DNA of 47,754 bases, from NCBI RefSeq assembly GCF_030406325.1, contig NZ_JAUEQY010000052.1, positions 1 through 47,754 on the forward strand, read 5' to 3'. Position numbers and translations under genes: made by a program. Position 1 is the stretch's first letter, and every line of letters starts with the position of its first letter. Below are positions 40,927 to 47,754 of this stretch, piece after piece. The DNA is from Actinomadura sp. DC4 (lineage in GTDB: Bacteria; Actinomycetota; Actinomycetes; Streptosporangiales; Streptosporangiaceae). Below the pieces are notes generated by a model, which was given only the letters and a program-made list of their open reading frames with translations, did not search any database and was not told the origin of the DNA.

Positions 40927-43586
40927 CAGAACAGCACGTGCTCCCCGGCCGGTCCGTGGAACGCCACGCGCCCGTGCCGCATCAGCTCCGCGTCGCTCAC
41001 CTTCCAGGTGTGCGCCTCACGGTCGCCGCGCACGGACACGAAGTTGAAGCGGTCGCCGGAGTGGATGCCGACGCCCTCGCCCTGCGCCCGCCGCAGCAGG
41101 TCGCTGTCGATCGCGCGCGGCAGGTCGGCGAAGCGCAGCTTCCGCAGCACGTCGCCGTCGGCCAGGATCGTGCCGCCCTGGATGAGCTCGGCCTCGGTGT
41201 GCTCCAGGTGCGGGAAGCGCAGCAGCGTGACGCCGTGCGTGCGCATCTCGCAGTAGTGCGCGCCCTTCCCGACCAGGCCCGCCGTCGTGTAGTCGAAGGC
41301 GTACGCCAGGTCGCTCAGGTAGTGAGTCCCGTAGAGGTTGTCGTCGTCCATCTTGGCGAGGTACGCGCCGTCGGCGGCGTCGATGCCGAGGTTGAGGATG
41401 GCGCCGAGGGTGAGGGAGGAGTCGGCGGACAGGACGACGACGTCCTCGATCCCGGCCGCGCGCGCCCGTGCCTCCACACCGTCCGCGGGGATGCCGTGCA
41501 GCACGAGCACGAGCTGCAGGGGACGGTGGTCCTGCGCGGCGACCTGGGCGATCGCGTGGTCGACCTGGTCGGGCCGATTGGTCGGCAGGATCACCGAGAT
41601 CGAGCGCTCGCGCCGGGGGGCGGACACGCCGGCGGCCGACAGCACGCTGTCGGCCCGGTGGCCGTACAGGTGCTTGGAGAAGACCTCCCGCATGGCCAGG
41701 TGCCCGACACGGTCGCGCAGGTCGGCGTCCTTCATCAGCTCCACGAGCGCCTCGGTGGTCTGCTCGGGCGCCGACGACAGGCGTACGAGATCGCCGAAGA
41801 CCCGCTCCAGCGCCCGCGAGTGCCCCGAGACGACCGGCGTGCCACAGGCGGACAGCTCGAAGACGCGGCGGGCGCACATCGTCGGCGACTCGGTCACCGA
41901 GTTGACGTTCAGGAAGATCTTGTACGCCTTGTACGCCGCGAGCATCCGCTCGTACGGCAGCGACCCGACGATGAAGTCGGTGTACTCCGCCGGGAACGCG
42001 AAGTCCGGGTCGTCGGAGATGCGGCTGTAGATGTGCAGGTCGAACTCGCGCGCCGGGCCGAGGATCGTCTGCATCTGCGCGGCGCGCTCGGGGTACTTCT
42101 TGGCGTGGTACGTCCCGGCGAACGCCACCTCGTGCTTGCGCCCGCCCGGCACCGCGACCGGGTTGTGGATGCGCGGCTGCGCGCCGAACGGCAGCAGCGC
42201 GACCCGGTCGTGGCCCACGGCCTCGACGTAGCGCGGGATGCAGTCGGCGTCCACGGTGAACACGTGGTCGAACAGCTTGGCCGTCTCGATGAAACGGTCG
42301 AAGTTCGGCGGGTCCTCCTTGTTCCAGAAGACCGTCGGGATGCCCTGCTCCTTGCACCAGGCGACCAGGTCGCGCACCGGCTGCTTGGGCGCGCCGGCCG
42401 CGCTCATCATGGTCGCCCAGCGGCCCTTGTTGCCGTGCCAGGCCGACTCGGCGAACAGCATCGCCGGCCGTTCACGTTCGAGCACCTCGCGCCAGTCCTC
42501 CGGCCCGAACGTGATCTGCTCCCATTCGTACCGGAAGGCGTCGGTGGAGAAGACGTCGAGGATCACCGCGACCTTGGTGTCGCGCGCCACCGGCCCGTCG
42601 GGGATGGCCACCTCGGGAATGGGGATGGCGGTGTAGTGGCCGGACAGGTCGGGCGAACCCGCCGTCGTCTCCGGCTTGGGCTCCTCCAGGCGCGGCGCGG
42701 GCTTGAGCGCGGTGGCGACGTTCTTGGGCAGCTTCAGCGCCTGAGCCGGGCGCTTGGCGCTCCACAGCGCCTCGCCGAGCCGCCACCACTTGCGGCTCTT
42801 GGCCGACTTGAGCTGCCAGGTGACGTAGTCGGTGCGGTAGGACTGGTGCGCGAGACGGGCCTCGAGGTTCTTCATCCGCGCGTTGACCTGCTCGTACCGC
42901 GCGATCGCGACGTCGTAGCGCCGCATCTTCTCCTTCTCGTCCTGCATGGAGTTCTGGATGGCGACCAGCGCGCGCTCCATGAGCGGCTGCGACTCGACGA
43001 CCAGCCGGTCCGGGTCGGCCATCGGGCCCGGCCGCGAGCACGCCCGCAGGTAGCGGTCGACGACGTCCAGGCTCTCCACCGTGAAGTACGGCGCGAGCAG
43101 GCGTACGAGCGAGTCCACGTAGAACGTCGCGTAGTGGTCGTGGTGACGGCTCAGCCCGAACGGCGTCGTCAGCACCAGCACGCCCTGGGGCCGCAACACG
43201 CGGGCGGCTTCGGCCAGCAGCGGCGAGGCGTCGGGGGAGTGCTCGACGATCTCCCCCATGATGACGGTGTCGAACGACGCGTCGGGGAAGTCCAGCGCGT
43301 TTCCGTCGGCGAGCCGGAAGTCGAGCCGTCGCCGCACGTCCTCCGGCTCGGCGTCGCGCTCGCCGAGCGCGTACTCGACACGATCGGCCTGAATGTCGAT
43401 GCCGACGACGTTCAGGCCGCGCCGCGCGCACAGAATCGAGGCGATGCCCTGGGAGCATCCGATGTCGAGAACGTCTCCAGTGGCCTGCCCTACCAGCCAG
43501 TGGATACGATCACGAGCGACCTGCTGAGTACTTTCAGCCCAGATCTCGCCCTTGTAGACCTCGGAGATGCGATCGGAATTAGCCAT
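40926..43586 (-). CDS. Three-domain methyltransferase / CgeB-like / GT2 protein
   Basis: An 886-residue cytosolic protein with three catalytic modules. Residues 25-190 are a SAM methyltransferase (VLDIGCSQG at 39-47, VVGIDIQADRV, MGEIVEHSPDA). A coiled-coil-like linker covers 205-265. Residues 337-655 resemble CgeB/spore-maturation GT4-like enzymes (VFWNKEDPPNFDRF, VAFAGTYHAKKYPERA, ARRVFELSACGTPVVSG). Residues 661-886 are a GT2 domain (ISVILPTNRPDQV) with the nucleotide-sugar acidic motif KMDDDN (D747-D749). This suggests building and methylating a glycan or teichoic-type chain. ATG 43586 has AGAGG before it; the longer frame is spurious. Confidence 0.85.
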   Translation of the reverse strand: MANSDRISEVYKGEIWAESTQQVARDRIHWLVGQATGDVLDIGCSQGIASILCARRGLNVVGIDIQADRVEYALGERDAEPEDVRRRLDFRLADGNALDFPDASFDTVIMGEIVEHSPDASPLLAEAARVLRPQGVLVLTTPFGLSRHHDHYATFYVDSLVRLLAPYFTVESLDVVDRYLRACSRPGPMADPDRLVVESQPLMERALVAIQNSMQDEKEKMRRYDVAIARYEQVNARMKNLEARLAHQSYRTDYVTWQLKSAKSRKWWRLGEALWSAKRPAQALKLPKNVATALKPAPRLEEPKPETTAGSPDLSGHYTAIPIPEVAIPDGPVARDTKVAVILDVFSTDAFRYEWEQITFGPEDWREVLERERPAMLFAESAWHGNKGRWATMMSAAGAPKQPVRDLVAWCKEQGIPTVFWNKEDPPNFDRFIETAKLFDHVFTVDADCIPRYVEAVGHDRVALLPFGAQPRIHNPVAVPGGRKHEVAFAGTYHAKKYPERAAQMQTILGPAREFDLHIYSRISDDPDFAFPAEYTDFIVGSLPYERMLAAYKAYKIFLNVNSVTESPTMCARRVFELSACGTPVVSGHSRALERVFGDLVRLSSAPEQTTEALVELMKDADLRDRVGHLAMREVFSKHLYGHRADSVLSAAGVSAPRRERSISVILPTNRPDQVDHAIAQVAAQDHRPLQLVLVLHGIPADGVEARARAAGIEDVVVLSADSSLTLGAILNLGIDAADGAYLAKMDDDNLYGTHYLSDLAYAFDYTTAGLVGKGAHYCEMRTHGVTLLRFPHLEHTEAELIQGGTILADGDVLRKLRFADLPRAIDSDLLRRAQGEGVGIHSGDRFNFVSVRGDREAHTWKVSDAELMRHGRVAFHGPAGEHVLF

Positions 43587-43692
43587 TGAGCCTCTTGTCG
43601 TCGGATGCGGCGCAGCGACGCTAGCCGTGCTCGGCGAACGGACGGTGTCCAGCAGGAGACGCCGGAGTATCGACGGAGAAGAAGGTGTTCGC

Positions 43693-43770
43693 ATGAACGT
43701 GCGCGGTTCGGGTGCGCCGATCGTGACCACCACGTCGGTGCGTTCCGCCGATCTCGCCTCCGCCCGGTAG
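43693..43770 (+). CDS. Possible 25-aa ORF preceding the APH-type gene
   Basis: ATG 43693 has a good ribosome site (GAGAAGAAGG, 7-base gap) and encodes 25 residues rich in Ser, Thr, Val and Arg, ending SVRSADLASAR. Its TAG stop is immediately followed, without a gap, by the ATG of the kinase gene, which has no ribosome site of its own. This suggests that the ORF delivers ribosomes to the kinase start (translational coupling) or is a regulatory leader. Confidence 0.45.
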   Translation: MNVRGSGAPIVTTTSVRSADLASAR

Positions 43771-44655
43771 ATGGCATCTCCGCATCCGCCCGAGACGGTG
43801 CTCGGCTGGGTACGCGACGTGGTCGCCGGCCGTATCTCCTCGATCCGTTCGATGGGGGTCGGCTCGACGACGCTGCACGCCATCGACGCGGGCGACCCGC
43901 CGCGCAGGCTCGTCGTACGCCGCTTCCACGACACCGGACGGCTGCGCACGGACCCTTGGTACGTTCCGGCCAACGAGGCCGCCGTGCTCGAGCTCCTCGA
44001 CGACACCGAGGTCCCCGCGCCGCGGCTGCTCGCCGCCGACCCGCACGGCCGGATCTGCGACGTGCCGGCCCTCCTGATCACCCGCCTGCCGGGCCGCCCC
44101 GCCGGACGCCCGTGGGACATGGACGGCTACCTGATCGCGCTGGCGCAGGCGCTCGCGCGCATCCACGAGGTGCCGCTGGACACCGCGCTGCCACCGTACG
44201 CGCCGTATTACGACAAGACGGTGAACGGGGAGCGCCGCCCGCCCTCGTGGTCGGGCAGCTCGGAGCTGTGGGAGCGCGTCTTCGAGGCGCTGTCGGGCCC
44301 GGCGCCGGAGACCCCGTCCGGCTTCATCCACCGCGACTTCCACCCGGGCCAGACGATCTGGACCGGCGACCGGCTGACCGGCATCGTCGACTGGAGCACC
44401 GGCAGCCGCGGGCCCTACGGCGTCGACCTGGCCCGGATGCGCCTCAACCTGGCGATCGAGTACGGCGTGGACGTGGCGGGCCGCTTCCAGTCCGTCTACC
44501 GCGAGGTGGTCGGCCGGGACATGCGCCATCCGTACTGGGACCTGACGGACGCGGCCGACGCCATCTTGGACCTGCCGCCCCCGCACACCCAGACGATCGC
44601 CGACCGGTACGGCCGCTTCGAGCACTGGACCGCCATCGCGCTGTCCGAACTCTAG
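43771..44655 (+). CDS. APH-family phosphotransferase
   Basis: A 294-residue aminoglycoside/choline-kinase-fold protein. VVRRFH is the ATP-binding lysine/arginine strand, GFIHRDFHPGQ is the catalytic loop and IVDWSTG is the DFG-like metal motif. The asparagine that normally follows HPG in this loop is Gln here (HPGQ), which would change metal coordination but may be tolerated. It phosphorylates a hydroxyl on a small molecule such as an aminoglycoside or sugar alcohol; the substrate cannot be read. It begins directly at the stop of a 25-aa ORF and overlaps the convergent hydrolase by 4 bases. Confidence 0.87.
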   Translation: MASPHPPETVLGWVRDVVAGRISSIRSMGVGSTTLHAIDAGDPPRRLVVRRFHDTGRLRTDPWYVPANEAAVLELLDDTEVPAPRLLAADPHGRICDVPALLITRLPGRPAGRPWDMDGYLIALAQALARIHEVPLDTALPPYAPYYDKTVNGERRPPSWSGSSELWERVFEALSGPAPETPSGFIHRDFHPGQTIWTGDRLTGIVDWSTGSRGPYGVDLARMRLNLAIEYGVDVAGRFQSVYREVVGRDMRHPYWDLTDAADAILDLPPPHTQTIADRYGRFEHWTAIALSEL

Positions 44656-45320
44656 GTGTACTGGCCGGCGGGGTGGGCGACCGGGCGCAGGTGGAGCAGG
44701 AACCAGTCTCTGGCCTGGTCGGCCACCCGCTCCATCGCGCCGGGCTCCTCGAACAGGTGCGTCGCGCCCGGCACGATCTCCAGCCGCGCCTCGGCAGGGA
44801 GCCGCCGCAGCGCCTCGCAGTTGAGGTCGACGACGCCCGCGTCGTCCCCGCCGACGATCAGCAGCGTGGGCTGGTAGACCCGCTGGAGGTGCTCCCCGGC
44901 GAGATCCGGCCGGCCGCCCCGCGACACGACCGCCTGCGCGGTGCCGGGGCGCTCGGCGGCGGCGACGAGCGAGGCCGCCGCGCCCGTACTGGCGCCGAAG
45001 TAGCCGATGCCGAGCCCCCGCGTACGGGAGTACATCGCCAGCCAGTCGGTCAGCGCCGTGACCCGCGCGGCCAGGAGCCCGACGGCGAACCGCATCTCGT
45101 CCCGGTGCTCCTCGGCCGGGGTGAGCAGGTCGGCCAGGACCGTGGCCAGCCCGGCGTCGCTCAGCTCGGCCGCGACGCGCCGGCCCCGCGGGCTGTGACG
45201 GCCGCTTCCGCTGCCGTGCGCGAACAGGACCACCCCGCGGGGCCGGTCGGGGATGACAACGTCGACCTCCAGGACGACGTCCGCGACCGGGATGTGCAGG
45301 CTCTCTTCGACGACCTTCAT
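44652..45320 (-). CDS. Dienelactone-hydrolase-like alpha/beta hydrolase
   Basis: A 222-residue alpha/beta hydrolase. LFAHGSGSGRHSPRGRRVAAEL is the oxyanion-side loop, GYFGASTGAAASL carries the nucleophile serine, VGGDDAGVVDLN the acid, and PGATHLFEEPGAM the histidine. It resembles the dienelactone-hydrolase/phosphoribosyl-transferase-linked hydrolases of actinomycetes, which act on small esters. The ATG at 45320 is preceded by GGAGGTGGGG; the longer frame has no ribosome site. It is divergent from the lipoprotein gene across a 234-base spacer. Confidence 0.87.
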   Translation of the reverse strand: MKVVEESLHIPVADVVLEVDVVIPDRPRGVVLFAHGSGSGRHSPRGRRVAAELSDAGLATVLADLLTPAEEHRDEMRFAVGLLAARVTALTDWLAMYSRTRGLGIGYFGASTGAAASLVAAAERPGTAQAVVSRGGRPDLAGEHLQRVYQPTLLIVGGDDAGVVDLNCEALRRLPAEARLEIVPGATHLFEEPGAMERVADQARDWFLLHLRPVAHPAGQYT

Positions 45321-45403
45321 GACCCCACCTCCGAACCAGGCCTCTACTGGTGACGCTACGCCCGCCTGAGGCCGCGGCCCCTCCCCGGAGGGCTGATCAC
45401 GAA

Positions 45404-45415
45404 ACGTGGCCACGT
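45404..45415. repeat. 12-bp palindrome in a divergent spacer
   Basis: ACGTGGCCACGT is a perfect palindrome 84 bases before the hydrolase ATG and 139 bases before the lipoprotein ATG. The spacer 45321-45554 holds no other gene. Nearby, CGATC...GATCG repeats occur at about 45521-45540, just before the lipoprotein gene. It is a possible regulator site, but the evidence is symmetry alone. Confidence 0.3.
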
Positions 45416-45554
45416 GGATACCCGGACGTATTCTTCGTGGTAGCGGAGTCGGACGTTTCTCTTTTGTCCGTCACCGGCCATTAACCTGGGCTTTCGCCAA
45501 CCCGCGCCGTCGTCCGTACGTCGATCAGTCAGTCGATCGAACGGGGTGAGGGTG

Positions 45555-45962
45555 ATGCGGGGAAAGACGTTAGCGACGGTTCTGGCCGCGTGCGTTCTGC
45601 TGACGGCGTGCGGACCGGTCCCGGAGGAGAACGCCGGCGGCGTGGCGACGCCGAGCGTCCTCGACAGCGGGTCGGCGGCGCCGCCGGACACGCCGACCGT
45701 CCTGCCGTCCGACACGCCGACCGAGACGGCGCCGGCGGTACGGCCGAGTGCTCCGGCACGGCACGCGGCACCGAAGAAGAAGCCGGTTCGCCGGGCGGCG
45801 CCACGCCGTACGGTGCCGCACCGGCCCGTCCACCGCGCGCCGAAGGCCCCGGCGCATCCGGCGGGCGCGACGGCGGAGTGCCGCGACGGCACGTACTCCT
45901 ACGCGGCCCACCACCAGGGCGCGTGCTCCCACCACGGCGGCGTGCTGGTCTTCTTCCACTGA
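45555..45962 (+). CDS. DUF3761-domain lipoprotein
   Basis: A 135-residue secreted protein. The signal peptide ends in the lipobox LLTAC (C19). Residues 25-105 are Pro/Thr/Ala-rich, then basic (PKKKPVRRAAPRRT), a likely cell-wall-spanning linker. The last 25 residues (CRDGTYSYAAHHQGACSHHGGV) are a DUF3761 motif with two cysteines and several histidines. Family function is unknown. ATG 45555 is preferred over GTG 45546 because GGGGTGAGGG precedes it. The sixth codon is TTA. Confidence 0.87.
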   Translation: MRGKTLATVLAACVLLTACGPVPEENAGGVATPSVLDSGSAAPPDTPTVLPSDTPTETAPAVRPSAPARHAAPKKKPVRRAAPRRTVPHRPVHRAPKAPAHPAGATAECRDGTYSYAAHHQGACSHHGGVLVFFH

Positions 45963-46505
45963 CGGTCGTCCACGGGGAGGCGACGGCAGGGGTCGTAACG
46001 GTTCTCACGGTGCGGGCGGGCCACGATGCGCTGTTCCACATGGTCCGCCCGCCCGGCACGCGGTGGCCGGCGGGGGTGATGCACTCCTCGCTCGATGACG
46101 CGTGGCCGGCGTTCGCGCTGGGAGCGGGAGCTCCGCCGATCGCCGCAGTCGCCGTCCAGGATCGAGGTCGCCGAGCGCCCGGTTCCGGGGCGCCGCGGGT
46201 CCCGATAGAGGCGATCATCCAGGAACGGGCACCGGGCGCCCCCGGTGGTGCGGAGCGTGGGCCATCGTGAAGGTGACCTCTGACGGAGGCTCGGCCGGCT
46301 CGTGACGAGGCGGACCTGGCGACGCGACCGTGGGGGGCGTGGATCTCACGGTGGTCCGCTGGTCGCCGAGCGCGCGCCGGCCGGAGGAACTGAGCACCGC
46401 GACGCGCACGCGGTCGGACGAGATCGAGCCGGGCGTCTGGGCGGTGGCCGCCGGCAGCGGCGGAGTGCCGGCCGCCTGACCTCCCCCGGCGCCGCGGGCA
46501 AGCGG
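45963..46505 (+). other. 543-base region without a clear gene; probable decayed coding DNA
   Basis: No ORF here can be confidently called. Two stretches look like remnants of plus-strand coding sequence: about 46000-46270 (a frame including HDALFHMVRPPGTRWPAGVM and SLDDAWPAFALGAG), and 46330-46479 (from a GTG, 49 residues including DLTVVRWSPSARRPEEL and EIEPGVWAV). They are in different frames, lack good ribosome sites and match no family I know. A single broken gene is possible. Confidence 0.3.
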
Positions 46506-46967
46506 TCAGCTGATCCAGGCCGCGCCGTGGCGGTGCCGGTACAGGCCCGCCGCGGCGAACTCGTCCACCGCGTCGCCCCGTTCGACTCCCAGGCGGCGCA
46601 GTGCCTGGGAGATCGGGCTCCCGGCCGGCGGGAACGGCTCGCCCTCCGCCACGCCGAGCGGGCCGAACGCCAGCTCCCCTCCGGCCCACACCGCCGGCCG
46701 CTGGGTGCCGGTCCCGCCGAAGTACTCGGCCTCCACATACGCGAGAGGGCCGTCGGCGGACCACCCCGCCAGCACCCGGTCGAAGCCGCCCGGCAGGCGC
46801 CAGAACCCGAGGCCGGCCGCCGACCCGTCGGTGAGCGCGTCGAACAGCGCGCTCGTCATCGGCATGACCGCCAGCCCGCCCTCCAGCGCGCCCAGCCTGG
46901 CCGGCTCCCCGGCGCGTACCCGCAGCAGGCCGGCGTCACCGATCACCGCGTTCAGCTCATAACTCAC
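46506..46967 (-). CDS. Hypothetical 153-aa protein
   Basis: I do not recognise the family. From GTG 46967 the protein begins SYELNAVIGDAGLLRVRAGEPARLGALEGGLAVMPMTSALFDAL and continues with an aromatic, acidic middle (FWRLPGGFDRVLAGWSADGPLAYVEAEYFGGTGTQ). It has no signal peptide or membrane segment and looks like a compact alpha/beta protein. An upstream in-frame ATG at 47075 would overlap the divergent aldo/keto reductase start, so the shorter form is preferred. It shares a 106-base divergent spacer with that gene. Confidence 0.72.
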   Translation of the reverse strand: MSYELNAVIGDAGLLRVRAGEPARLGALEGGLAVMPMTSALFDALTDGSAAGLGFWRLPGGFDRVLAGWSADGPLAYVEAEYFGGTGTQRPAVWAGGELAFGPLGVAEGEPFPPAGSPISQALRRLGVERGDAVDEFAAAGLYRHRHGAAWIS

Positions 46968-47073
46968 GCGGAACAGGAAACCATCGATCCGAAGGCGGGC
47001 GAGGGCGAGGGCCGTCGATCCGCCCTTATCCGCCGGCCCCGCCGGGGACCAGACTTCGCGGCGGGAGGACGTC

Positions 47074-47667
47074 ATGGACTACACGCGGCTCGGGTCATCG
47101 GGGTTGCAGGTGTCGCGGATCTGCCTGGGCATGATGAGCTTCGGCGACCCCGCGCACCGGGCGTGGCAGCTGGACGAGGCGGCGGCCGAGCCGATCGTCC
47201 GCCGCGCGGCGGAGGCCGGGGTGAACTTCTTCGACACCGCCGACATCTACTCCCGCGGAGCGGGGGAGCGGGTCACCGGACGGCTGCTGTCCCGGATCTT
47301 CGGCAGCCGCGAGGACTACGTGCTGGCGACCAAGGTCTACTACCCGACCGGCGAGGGGCCCAACGACCGCGGCCTGTCGCGCAAGCACATCCTGGCCGCC
47401 ATCGACGCCTCCCTGCGCCGCCTGGGCACCGACTACGTCGACCTCTACCAGGTCCACCGCTGGGACGGCGAGACGCCGGTCGAGGAGACCATGGCCGCCC
47501 TCCACGACGTCGTACGGGCCGGCAAGGCGCGCTACCTGGGCGCCTCCAGCATGTACGCCTGGCAGTTCGCCAAGGCGCAGTTCACCGCCCGGAGAGAGGG
47601 CTGGACGCCGTTCGTCTCGATGCAGAGCCACTACAACAAGTACTTCACTTCATGCAACTCCAACTGA
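47074..47667 (+). pseudogene. Aldo/keto reductase, 3' end replaced by another element
   Basis: The first 190 residues are a good aldo/keto reductase: YTRLGSSGLQVSRICLGMMSFGD, the catalytic tyrosine in FFDTADIYSRGAGERVTGRLL, KVYYPTG with the catalytic lysine, and VDLYQVHRWD with the histidine. At FVSMQSHYN, where normal members (about 320 residues) continue for another 130 residues, the sequence changes to KYFTSCNSN and stops. The break coincides with a sharp fall in GC, indicating insertion of foreign DNA. The product would lack the NADPH-binding C-terminal part and be inactive. GGGAGGA precedes the ATG. Confidence 0.82.
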
Positions 47668-47754
47668 GAGTCGCATAGATCACTGAGAGTGACACTCGCC
47701 CCGAAGATCGTTTTTATGGTTTGGGTTCCGATCTTGACTGGGTAATCATGGATG
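47645..47754 (+). mobile_element. Edge of an inserted element (AT-richer DNA), type unknown
   Basis: From about 47645 to the window end GC falls to roughly one half, with ATCGTTTTTATGG and GGGTAATCATGGATG. The 9-base repeat ACTGAGAGT occurs twice (47663-47671 and 47682-47690), and GAGTGACACTC (47687-47697) is a 5-bp-arm dyad, the kinds of sites found at transposon ends. An ATG at 47749 with a TAATCAT box just before it may begin a transposase. The exact boundary and family cannot be set. Confidence 0.45.

Noticed and set aside
1-47754. CRISPR array, tRNA or rRNA genes
   Set aside because: No regularly spaced direct repeats and no tRNA-like or rRNA-like segments were recognised by eye on either strand; a dedicated scan was not possible.

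Overview
The window is high-GC, densely packed actinomycete DNA with GTG and TTG starts, many 4-base ATGA/GTGA stop-start overlaps and frequent CGTACG. The gene content (an S-adenosyl methyltransferase of the DUF574/Methyltransf_19 type, STAS and SpoIIE-type regulators, MocR, a DUF3761 lipoprotein, a pseudogene with LLARDPAA-type repeats) suggests a filamentous actinobacterium, perhaps of the Streptosporangiales or a related order. The order is inferred from style only. Both ends lie in mobile DNA: an IS30-family transposase tail on the left, and on the right an AT-richer element that interrupts an aldo/keto reductase. No rRNA, tRNA or CRISPR array was seen.

Layout. 0.2-3.7 kb (minus): an MFS transporter and an unusual fused double ABC permease. 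3.8-10.3 kb (plus): a glycosylation block with an NAD-sugar epimerase, two GT4 glycosyltransferases, a MurG-like glycosyltransferase, two unrecognised proteins (one a Cys-rich zinc-finger-like protein) and a coupled CoA-transferase. 10.3-11.9 kb: two damaged genes, a frameshifted ACC deaminase/D-cysteine desulfhydrase homologue and a decayed HTH regulator. 12.0-23.1 kb (plus): one long coupled operon with a threonine-synthase-like enzyme, a complete Opp/Dpp-type ABC importer, an SDR, a polysaccharide-deacetylase-fold amidohydrolase, a penicillin-acylase-type Ntn hydrolase without a signal peptide, and a terminal GntR/FCD regulator. A 16-bp palindrome with the core TTGGATCCAA sits across the promoter of this operon.

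23.0-32.3 kb: a STAS protein; an ArsR-type regulator, MFS exporter and ATP-dependent DNA ligase operon with a 26-bp operator-like palindrome; a MarR/DHA2 efflux pair with its own palindrome-bearing promoter; a VOC protein; a divergent MocR/FAD-oxidoreductase pair; and a PrmC-like methyltransferase preceded by a possible leader-peptide attenuator. 32.4-39.3 kb: alpha/beta hydrolase, DUF574-type methyltransferase with two TTA codons, PAS-SpoIIE phosphatase, Tat-exported phospholipase C, ManA-like isomerase and a DUF1203 protein. 39.4-43.6 kb (minus): a three-domain methyltransferase/CgeB-like/GT2 protein coupled to a GT39-like membrane protein. 43.7-47.7 kb: an APH-type kinase preceded by a 25-aa ORF, a dienelactone-hydrolase-like protein, a DUF3761 lipoprotein, a decayed 0.5-kb stretch, a hypothetical protein and the truncated aldo/keto reductase.

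Functionally, the best candidate for an undescribed system is the 12-23 kb operon. It looks like a self-regulated import and hydrolysis route for an amide- or peptide-like compound. Several genes also show leaderless promoters, with a TANNNT-like box 6-7 bases before the start codon.
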